Part shown: piece after piece, positions 11,573-16,655 of the stretch
How the letters are laid out: every line of letters starts with the position of its first letter
Numbering within the stretch: the first letter of the stretch is position 1
Virus record (IMG/VR): IMGVR_UViG_3300008113_000337
Coordinates: 1-43,274 of that record
Length of the DNA stretch: 43,274 nucleotides
Reading direction: 5' to 3' (one strand)
Origin: a virus
Position numbers and translations under genes: made by a program
The notes under the pieces: generated by a model
Databases searched by the model: none
Seen by the model: only the letters and a program-made list of their open reading frames with translations
Told to the model about the DNA's origin: nothing

Positions 11573-11812
11573 GGGCCTGCATAGTTTCGACAGGGCAAAG
11601 AGTAACAGAGTGGACAGCACGGTAATGTGAAAACCGTAGGATTGAGGTAACTTTAGTCGCTATACCCATAGTGTAGAAAGACGAAGCTCGGTCGCAGAAG
11701 CAAAAAACGTAAATGCAAACGACGAACAGTTTCTAATGGTAGCTTGATTGCTATCTGAGTTTTGCTAGTTGAACTTGGAAACAGAATCAACTAGCTAATA
11801 ATTCCAAGTTCT
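11573..11812 (+). ncRNA. ssrA: tmRNA, 5' coding piece with tag ANDEQFLMVA
   Basis: GGGCCTG (11573) is followed by the D-loop analogue ATAGTTTCGACAGG, a hallmark of tmRNA 5' ends. ACGGT/ACCGT (11619-11623, 11633-11637) could be part of pseudoknot 1. The tag runs 11715-11747: GCA AAC GAC GAA CAG TTT, then CTA ATG GTA GCT and TGA (ANDEQFLMVA). The stop sits in the loop of a helix-5-like hairpin, GGTAGC/GCTATC (11738-11755). A pseudoknot follows: GCTAGTTGA (11764-11772) with TCAACTAGC (11787-11795), and loop ACTTGGAA (11773-11780) with TTCCAAGT (11802-11809). The 3' end is approximate and overlaps the endonuclease gene. Confidence 0.8.
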
Positions 11813-12277
11813 GGAACCATCTGGTCTAGTAACCATTTTTCTTCCAGTAACTTTTGCCGATAATTTAGATGCGCCTTTGCGAGCATTTTGCGCAGCATTC
11901 GGATTTGGTTTACCTTTGTTCCATGCAGTTTTGCCCTTTTTAGCATCACTTAATTTTTGGCGTTGTTCTAAAGACATAGGTATGCCTTTATTTACAGGAA
12001 TATTTCCTTTAGGTGCACCACATTTTAAATTATAATATTTTTTACCGAATTCATGATCTTTTATCATTTTTATTAATCGATATTCTTCAAGTTTTAAATC
12101 CTTTACGTTCAATACTTTTAAGATCCTTCTTTTAAAATCGTTTGGTCGAAATTTTATTTCATGAGTTAACCAATTAGAAGATGAAATATAACCATCATCT
12201 TTTAAACCGGTGTGCGATCCTATATAGTACATATTTCTTATTTTATCTCTCCATATATAAATAAAACCAGTAGACAT
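11795..12277 (-). CDS. GIY-YIG homing endonuclease inserted in the tmRNA gene
   Basis: 160 residues. The ATG at 12277 (reverse) has AAAGGAAC just upstream; the frame extends 11 residues further but without a ribosome site. GFIYIW at 4-9 and YIG at 18-20 are the GIY and YIG motifs. A NUMOD3 segment (KKGKTAWNKGKPNPNA) near the C-terminus is the DNA-binding part. Its final codons (R-T-W-N-Y-stop) are antisense to the tmRNA pseudoknot strand at 11802-11809. It lies between the tag start and a displaced ALAA-encoding tag end, so it is likely to cut intact tmRNA tag sequences. Confidence 0.85.
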   Translation of the reverse strand: MSTGFIYIWRDKIRNMYYIGSHTGLKDDGYISSSNWLTHEIKFRPNDFKRRILKVLNVKDLKLEEYRLIKMIKDHEFGKKYYNLKCGAPKGNIPVNKGIPMSLEQRQKLSDAKKGKTAWNKGKPNPNAAQNARKGASKLSAKVTGRKMVTRPDGSRTWNY

Positions 12278-12322
12278 ATTGTTCCTTTCATTATATAATA
12301 TATATGTCAAACGTAATTTTAA

Positions 12323-12385
12323 GCATTAGCAGCCTAAACACTGCTTAGGGTTTCGGTAGCTTTCCTCGTAACAGAATAAGCTACC
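12323..12385 (+). other. ssrA: displaced tmRNA tag end (ALAA-stop), helix 5 and pseudoknot-like stem
   Basis: GCA TTA GCA GCC TAA (12323-12337) encodes A-L-A-A-stop, the classical end of a tmRNA tag. The stop lies within AGCAG/CTGCT (12328-12332 with 12341-12345), the position of helix 5. GGTAGCTT/AAGCTACC (12355-12362 with 12378-12385) follows as a possible pseudoknot stem. Joined to the 5' tag codons it would read ANDEQF-ALAA, the normal 10 residues. It looks like the original tag end, pushed 0.6 kb away by the endonuclease insertion. Confidence 0.7.
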
Positions 12386-12416
12386 AATTTAAATTTAAAT
12401 TAACAGGAGTTTTTGA

Positions 12417-12965
12417 TTGAAAAATACAATTAAGTTTTTGACAGTAGCTATGCTATTGAGTGCTGGTGCAGTTTTTGCCCAGGGTTATTCATCTATTGAA
12501 TATTCAGACGAGCACAATCGTGCAACAAACGCAGATAATATTAAAGGCGCTTTGGTTGCTGGTATAAAAGACGGCGCTAGAGATTATAGCATCAAGCTAG
12601 AAACAGGCCAAGCAAAATTGGGCAATGGTTCAATTACCGATGGCGCAGAAGTTCGAGTAAGACAATCTTTCGGCACATTCTATGTAGGCGGTCGCTTAGG
12701 TGAACGAATTACTAGCTCAAAACATTTTAGCCATTATGCTCTAGATGTTGGTACTAAAATTCCACTTAGCAATGGTTTTACTGGTGATATCGGTGGTAGA
12801 TATCGTAATGCTTTTGAAACATCTAATAACTATGAAACTACTCGCGGTCATGTAGCAGTAAGTTACGCTGTTACTAAGAAAGATTCTGTTGCAGTTCGTT
12901 GGAGCCGCACATGGAAAGATGAAGAAAAAGATGCATGGCGTCTACAATATTCACGCAGCTTCTAA
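12417..12965 (+). CDS. secreted outer-membrane beta-barrel-like protein
   Basis: 182 residues, starting at a TTG with CAGGAG 7 bases upstream. Residues 1-22 form a signal peptide: basic start, hydrophobic core FLTVAMLLSAGAVF, and an AFA-like cleavage site before Gln. The mature part alternates polar and hydrophobic residues in strand-length runs (SSIEYSDEH, FGTFYVGGRL, VAVRWSRTW) and ends in Phe, the usual last residue of outer-membrane barrels. A phage protein placed in the host outer membrane could block receptors or alter permeability, for example in superinfection exclusion. That role is inference. Confidence 0.7.
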   Translation: MKNTIKFLTVAMLLSAGAVFAQGYSSIEYSDEHNRATNADNIKGALVAGIKDGARDYSIKLETGQAKLGNGSITDGAEVRVRQSFGTFYVGGRLGERITSSKHFSHYALDVGTKIPLSNGFTGDIGGRYRNAFETSNNYETTRGHVAVSYAVTKKDSVAVRWSRTWKDEEKDAWRLQYSRSF

Positions 12966-12971
12966 TTTAAT

Positions 12972-13045
12972 GCGGGTGTCGTAAAATGGTATTACCTTAG
13001 CCTTCCAAGCTAAAGTCGTGGGTTCGATTCCCATCGCCCGCTCCA
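12972..13045 (+). tRNA. tRNA-Gly(UCC)
   Basis: Acceptor GCGGGTG/CGCCCGC, U73, encoded CCA. Anticodon stem TTAGC/GCTAA with loop CTTCCAA (UCC). Confidence 0.95.
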
Positions 13046-13056
13046 AATATTCCAGA

Positions 13057-13162
13057 CCTGTAAATGGCTTTGCCTTCTGGATCCGCTGACACGAAAACAG
13101 GATGGGCTGTGCTCACGGGGTTTGATTGGTTTCCTGACACAAAAATAACCAATCTTTACAAG
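13057..13162 (+). ncRNA. structured spacer RNA after tRNA-Gly
   Basis: CCTGTAAA (13057-13064) pairs with TTTACAAG (13155-13162) with one mismatch. GATTGGTT/AACCAATC (13124-13131 with 13147-13154) is a perfect inner stem. CTGACAC-R-AAAA occurs twice. It resembles the closed spacer modules of the main tRNA array and abuts a terminator. Confidence 0.45.
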
Positions 13163-13164
13163 TG

Positions 13165-13191
13165 CCCTGTCGGTTGACAGGGTTTCTTTTT
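13165..13191 (+). terminator. rho-independent terminator overlapping a promoter
   Basis: CCCTGTC (13165-13171) pairs with GACAGGG (13176-13182) around GGTT, followed by TTTCTTTTT. The right half of the stem contains the -35 element of the next promoter. Confidence 0.85.
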
Positions 13192-13202
13192 GGTGTTATA
13201 AT
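13174..13202 (+). promoter_or_regulatory. sigma70-type promoter for a probably leaderless mRNA
   Basis: TTGACA (13174-13179), 17-base spacer, TATAAT (13197-13202). The expected start, 7 bases after the -10 box, is the A of an ATG at 13209. No ribosome-binding site exists in front of either candidate ATG (13203 or 13209). Confidence 0.8.
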
Positions 13203-13208
13203 ATGGAC

Positions 13209-13676
13209 ATGAAACAAAATAAATTATATGTACTAGTCGGAGTTCCAGGTTCAGGTAAATCTACCTGGGTCAAAGAGCAAGACTGGGCAAAAGATTGTGC
13301 TCATATTTCTACAGATCAATACGTAGAAGAATGGGCGGCGTCGGTTGGTAAAACATATTCTGAAGTGTTCGAAGAATATATGCCAATAGCAGTATCAAGA
13401 ATGGCAGGTGCAGTTAATGATGCTAAAAGTATTGGCAAGGATATAATCTGGGATCAGACCTCTACAACCGTAGCAAGTCGTAAGCGTAAGTTTAATATGC
13501 TTCCTAATTATTATGCAATTGCCGTAGTATTTGAAACACCGTCAAGGATTGAACTGAGACGCAGATTAGATAGTCGTCCAGGTAAAGAAATACCCTGGGT
13601 TATAATAGAAGGAATGTTGGCAAGTTTTGAGATGCCAACCGAAGAAGAAGGTTTTAAGGAAATTTGGAGAGTTTAA
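13209..13676 (+). CDS. polynucleotide kinase-like P-loop kinase
   Basis: 155 residues from the ATG at 13209; a start two codons earlier (13203) lies upstream of the predicted transcription start. The Walker A motif GVPGSGKST is at 11-19. DQTSTT and the late Arg-rich stretch RRRLDSRPG fit the kinase domain of T4 Pnk (PseT) and bacterial Pnkp, which phosphorylates 5'-OH RNA or DNA ends. The phosphatase domain of T4 Pnk is absent, but the next gene encodes a metallophosphatase and begins right after the stop. Together they could heal cleaved tRNAs. Confidence 0.8.
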   Translation: MKQNKLYVLVGVPGSGKSTWVKEQDWAKDCAHISTDQYVEEWAASVGKTYSEVFEEYMPIAVSRMAGAVNDAKSIGKDIIWDQTSTTVASRKRKFNMLPNYYAIAVVFETPSRIELRRRLDSRPGKEIPWVIIEGMLASFEMPTEEEGFKEIWRV

Positions 13677-14258
13677 ATGCCATCAGTTTTTCTAGTTAGC
13701 GATACTCATTTTGGTCATGCAGGCGTGTGCCGATTCATGCGTAATGACGGCGTTACTAAACTTCGTCCATGGGATAATCCAGACGAAATGGATGAGGAAA
13801 TGGTTCGCCGTTGGAATGAAACTGTTAGACCAAATGACAAAGTCTATCACCTTGGCGATGTGGTCATTAACCGCAAAGCGCTAAAGACATTGTGGCGTTT
13901 GAACGGTGATAAAGTTCTAATCAGAGGTAACCACGATATTTTTAGAGACGATGAATACAGGCAGTTCTTCCGAGAGCTTCGTGCATATCATGTAATGGAC
14001 GGAATGATCCTTAGTCATATTCCTATTCACCCAGAAAGCCTAAGTCGTTTTGGAACAAACATTCATGGACATCTTCATGCCAATCGAGTAATGTCGGAGG
14101 TATGGGGTAAATATGAAATTGATAATAGATATCATTGTGTTTGCGTAGAACAAACTGATTTTAGGCCTATTCTTTTTGAGGATGTTATTAAACGAATCAA
14201 AGAAGAAGGTGGCACAGTCGGCTTCAAGAATGGAAACGGTACGCAGTGCGCAGACTAG
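13677..14258 (+). CDS. calcineurin-like metallophosphoesterase
   Basis: 193 residues; the ATG follows the kinase stop codon directly, with GGAGAG 6 bases upstream. The metal-binding blocks are in order: SDTHFGHAG (8-16), HLGDVV, RGNHD, SHIPIH, and IHGHLH. This is the YfcE/MJ0936-like or Pnkp-type phosphoesterase fold. Clostridial Pnkp joins a kinase, a phosphatase of this type and a ligase in one chain; here the first two are separate, neighbouring genes. Removal of 2',3'-cyclic phosphate or 3'-phosphate from RNA is a likely role, by context. Confidence 0.8.
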   Translation: MPSVFLVSDTHFGHAGVCRFMRNDGVTKLRPWDNPDEMDEEMVRRWNETVRPNDKVYHLGDVVINRKALKTLWRLNGDKVLIRGNHDIFRDDEYRQFFRELRAYHVMDGMILSHIPIHPESLSRFGTNIHGHLHANRVMSEVWGKYEIDNRYHCVCVEQTDFRPILFEDVIKRIKEEGGTVGFKNGNGTQCAD

Positions 14259-14596
14259 AAAATGAATCGTATGGTTCTTGGGTAGAGCGTGTTCGTTTAT
14301 TTGAACATGGACACGCTTTACAACGTATTGCAAATGGTGAAGATGTGGAAGTAATCGTTGAAGAAATGAGTGTTCGTATGATGGACAAACTTATGCATCC
14401 ACTATATAAAGTTATACGAGATACGCCTAAGTCTAGTTTTGACCTTGAAGAATCTAAACGTAATTACTACGAACATTATTTGAAAACAAATAGTGCCAAG
14501 TCAGATCATGTTTTGAATGACTATAAAATCTGCCGCCCGCAAGGGCTTACGGGTTCGAGTCCCGTCTCTGGTACCAATTTTTTATTAGGAGTAAAG
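14246..14596 (+). CDS. conserved phage protein whose stop codon is lost; runs into rubrerythrin
   Basis: It starts at a GTG that overlaps the previous gene by 13 bases. The first 90 or so residues (ESYGSWVERVRLFEHG, IANGEDVEVIVEEMS, KLMHPLYKVI) resemble a common phage family sometimes labelled glutamyl-tRNA-reductase-like, with no proven activity. In my memory such proteins end soon after a SDHV-like motif, seen here at 14502-14513. Here the frame continues without a stop through a tRNA-Leu 3' half and stays in frame with rubrerythrin to 15046. A deletion that fused gene and tRNA would explain this. A 266-residue fusion protein is possible. Confidence 0.6.
14524..14576 (+). pseudogene. tRNA-Leu(UAA) 3' half
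   Basis: It begins within the anticodon loop (TAAAA), then TCTGC, a variable arm GCCC-GCAA-GGGC, T-arm ACGGG-TTCGAGT-CCCGT, acceptor strand CTCTGGT, A73 and CCA. No 5' half (GCCAGAG expected) is present; the upstream sequence is coding. Confidence 0.7.
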
Positions 14597-15046
14597 ATGA
14601 GTATTACAGTAAAAAATCTTGAAAACGCTTTGGCCGGTGAGAGTCAAGCGCATATCAAGTATCGTTATTTCGCAAAGATCGCACGTGCAGAAGGCCATGA
14701 GGAAATTGCACAGCATTTTGAACATACAGCAGATCAAGAATTGCTTCATGCCTGGGGTCATTTAGAATTGCTAATCGGCAAGCCTTCAACTAAAGAATGT
14801 TTGGAAAAAGCAATCGAAGGTGAGACATATGAATTTACACAAATGTATCCTTCAATGAAAGCAGAAGCTGAGTTGGAAGGCAATCAAGAAGCAATTCGTG
14901 AAGCAGTACATCAAATTGCAGAATCACAAACTCATGCTGAAGAATTCCGCGCAGTTCTTGCTAAAGCAGAAAAGCGTTTTGCTGCTTTGACAAAGATTGA
15001 AAAACGACACGCAGAAGCTTATCAACAAGTATTGGAGACATTATAA
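14597..15046 (+). CDS. rubrerythrin
   Basis: 149 residues; the ATG has TAGGAG 7 bases upstream. A ferritin-like four-helix bundle with di-iron ligands: Glu in ALAGESQAHIKY, EEIAQHFEHTADQELLHA (E..H), EGETYEFTQMY and AESQTHAEEF. The usual C-terminal rubredoxin-like domain is missing from this chain but is encoded separately by the next gene, which overlaps by one base. Rubrerythrins reduce hydrogen peroxide using electrons from rubredoxin, so the pair may protect the infected cell. The upstream frame is open and contiguous. Confidence 0.9.
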   Translation: MSITVKNLENALAGESQAHIKYRYFAKIARAEGHEEIAQHFEHTADQELLHAWGHLELLIGKPSTKECLEKAIEGETYEFTQMYPSMKAEAELEGNQEAIREAVHQIAESQTHAEEFRAVLAKAEKRFAALTKIEKRHAEAYQQVLETL

Positions 15047-15180
15047 TGAGTGAAACATATGTATGCGTAGTTTGTGGTCATGTTCACGATGAAGAATTAG
15101 AAGGTACATGGAATGAACTTCCAGAAGATTTTCTTTGCCCCGAATGTGGTTGCGGTAAAGAAGATTACGAAGCAATTTAA
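15046..15180 (+). CDS. rubredoxin-like small iron protein
   Basis: 44 residues; its ATG overlaps the rubrerythrin stop (TAATG). CVVCG (Cys 7 and 10) and CPECG (Cys 31 and 34) give the Cys4 iron site, with ELPEDFLCPECG the typical rubredoxin second knuckle. It is shorter than usual rubredoxins (about 52). Translational coupling and chemistry suggest it passes electrons to the rubrerythrin encoded just before it. Confidence 0.85.
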   Translation: MSETYVCVVCGHVHDEELEGTWNELPEDFLCPECGCGKEDYEAI

Positions 15181-15187
15181 TTAATAC

Positions 15188-15264
<77 letters not shown>

Positions 15265-15277
15265 AATAAGGTATATC

Positions 15278-15520
15278 ATGAAAGATCTAGATCGAGGACG
15301 TTACACCTCTGAAGATGCAGTACTAAAAATCGGCAATCGTTATGATTTGGTTTTAGTTGCAACAGCAAGAGCCCGTGAAATCAAACGAGAGAAACATGGC
15401 TCAGCTCGTAGCAGCATTTTAACTGCACTTGAAGAAATCGAAGATGGTAAGGTTGGTGTTGAATATCTAAAGCATTATGCCAAAGGATATCGACAAAGCA
15501 GACATCACAGAAACGGTTAA
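15278..15520 (+). CDS. rpoZ: RNA polymerase omega subunit-like protein
   Basis: 80 residues, ATG with AAGG 7 bases upstream. The segment RYTSEDAVLKIGNRYDLVLVATARAREI is, in pieces, the omega (RpoZ) signature: a short N-terminal helix, N-R-Y/F-D-L-V-L-V-A and R-A-R. ILTALEEIEDGKV matches its second conserved block (AL.EI..GK). Omega wraps the beta-prime tail and affects assembly and promoter choice. A phage copy may replace or compete with host omega, perhaps to alter (p)ppGpp response. Length fits bacterial omega (80-90). Confidence 0.8.
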   Translation: MKDLDRGRYTSEDAVLKIGNRYDLVLVATARAREIKREKHGSARSSILTALEEIEDGKVGVEYLKHYAKGYRQSRHHRNG

Positions 15521-15528
15521 CTTGACCC

Positions 15529-15557
15529 TTGACAAGATTGTAATTTTATATTATAAT
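15529..15557 (+). promoter_or_regulatory. sigma70-type promoter, perfect consensus
   Basis: TTGACA, 17-base spacer, TATAAT. The start is expected near 15564, giving a leader of about 70 bases before the winged-helix gene. Confidence 0.85.
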
Positions 15558-15632
15558 AGTGTTATAGTAATGAAAGATCGCCGTTACTGTAATTTTTCCT
15601 TGTTGTGCGATTATATTTTAATGGAGTTATAC

Positions 15633-15884
15633 ATGTTGAAAGAACGTGTTTTGAAAGTACTTGAGTCCGGTCGTCAATTTACGCCAGCTCAATTGGCAGG
15701 TCTCACAGGTAGTTCGGAGGACAGCATTCGTCCCCGTATCAGCGAACTTCGTTCCGAAGGTTACGCTGTTTATACCAATTCTACAAAGAATGGTAAGACT
15801 GCTTATCGTCTAGGCACACCAAGCCGCAAAATGGTAGCCGCTGCATACGCAATGTTGGGCGGAGAAGCATTTAGCCGCGCTTAA
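15633..15884 (+). CDS. winged helix-turn-helix DNA-binding protein
   Basis: 83 residues from the ATG at 15633, which has GGAG 6 bases upstream. The upstream part of the frame overlaps the promoter and the omega gene and is unlikely to be translated. FTPAQLAGLTGSSEDSIRPRISELRSEGY is, in pieces, a helix-turn-helix with recognition helix DSIRPRISEL, followed by a beta wing (AVYTNSTKNGKTAYRLG). It is a typical small transcription regulator. Its strong promoter and the adjacent omega gene suggest a role in controlling host or phage transcription. Confidence 0.75.
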   Translation: MLKERVLKVLESGRQFTPAQLAGLTGSSEDSIRPRISELRSEGYAVYTNSTKNGKTAYRLGTPSRKMVAAAYAMLGGEAFSRA

Positions 15885-15936
15885 TGCAATTCACACGAGC
15901 ACAACCCCACCATTTATCGCAATGATAGAAAAGTGC

Positions 15937-15963
15937 TTCCGTAAGGCGTAAACGGAATCTTTT
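15937..15963 (+). terminator. probable terminator
   Basis: TTCCGT (15937-15942) and ACGGAA (15952-15957) form a stem followed by TCTTTT. The 100-base gap between 15884 and 15985 shows nothing else. Confidence 0.6.
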
Positions 15964-15984
15964 ATAATTTGACTTTGATACATC

Positions 15985-16548
15985 ATGACCTACAATTTTG
16001 AAGACTCAGCTGTTCGTAAGGAAGCCAAGCGTTTGCATTTAATTCGAAGGATTGATGCAAGACCTCTAACTGAAAGTGAAGAGGCAATGGCTACTGCTTT
16101 TGGTAAATGGGATTATCAAAATAAAAAGCAGAACCTAACTCCTGCACAAAAAGAAGCAATTCGTAAAAAAGTGCGAGAAGTAGCAAGGGCAAAGAAAGCA
16201 TTACCTGAAAATTTTGGTAAGCTTGAATATAATGCTCTTAAGAACCGTGTTAAAGCAAAAGCCAAAGACGGTCGAGTAATGGGTTTTAATCTTACCCCAG
16301 AATACATTCAAAAGGTATTTGATGAATGCCTCGGTAAATGTAAACTGACAGGTTTAGATTTCAGTATGGAACTTGGTACGAAAAAGAAACGTAATCCGTT
16401 TCGTCCCAGCGTAGATCGTATCAGTTCAAGTAAGGGTTATGTCAAAGGCAATATTCAGATTGTCCTGGCGATTGTGAACACCATGAAAATGGATTATACC
16501 GATGATATTTTGCATCCGGTAATTAAAGCCTGGGCATCGAAAATTTAA
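15985..16548 (+). CDS. HNH/endonuclease VII-like protein
   Basis: 187 residues. The N-terminal 110 residues are basic and helical. The C-terminal part has CKLTGLDFSMEL, then RPSVDRISSSKGYVKGN and IVLAIVNTMK, a pattern shared with HNH-fold nucleases in which a C..TG..F knuckle is followed by P-S-x-D-R-I and an Asn-containing helix. The usual first catalytic His is not evident (Asp-Arg in its place), and only one clear Cys pair half remains. No good ribosome site precedes the ATG. It could be a homing endonuclease or a structure-specific nuclease. Confidence 0.55.
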   Translation: MTYNFEDSAVRKEAKRLHLIRRIDARPLTESEEAMATAFGKWDYQNKKQNLTPAQKEAIRKKVREVARAKKALPENFGKLEYNALKNRVKAKAKDGRVMGFNLTPEYIQKVFDECLGKCKLTGLDFSMELGTKKKRNPFRPSVDRISSSKGYVKGNIQIVLAIVNTMKMDYTDDILHPVIKAWASKI

Positions 16549-16570
16549 TAGTTCTCCTCAGAACTTTTTA

Positions 16571-16595
16571 GGGCGGCTTCGGTCGCCCTTTTTTT
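16571..16595 (+). terminator. rho-independent terminator with UUCG loop
   Basis: GGGCGGC and GTCGCCC (16571-16577 with 16582-16588) pair with one G-U around a TTCG loop, followed by seven T. It separates the early-type genes from the virion cluster. Confidence 0.93.
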
Positions 16596-16622
16596 GCCTT
16601 AGATTAGCCTAATATCTGTAGG

Positions 16623-16630
16623 TATAAATA
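16623..16630 (+). promoter_or_regulatory. T4-type late promoter (TATAAATA)
   Basis: An exact octamer 25 bases upstream of the first gene of the virion-interior cluster. Confidence 0.85.
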
Positions 16631-16655
16631 TTATATAATTTAAACAGATGGACCA

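Noticed and set aside
12256-12263. TATAAATA on the plus strand
   Set aside because: It lies inside the minus-strand endonuclease coding sequence and no plus-strand start codon follows at 24-30 bases.
11715-12337. Group I intron in the tmRNA tag, with the GIY-YIG gene as its intron-encoded protein
   Set aside because: Outside the endonuclease gene only about 110 bases remain, too few for a group I core. No P/Q/R/S elements are visible, the gene is antisense, and the putative 3' splice site does not end in G in a way that restores the tag frame. The LMVA end with its own helix 5 explains the data better.
15477-15632. Longer start for the winged-helix protein at 15477
   Set aside because: It would be translated through the consensus promoter and the end of the omega gene; GGAG fits the ATG at 15633.
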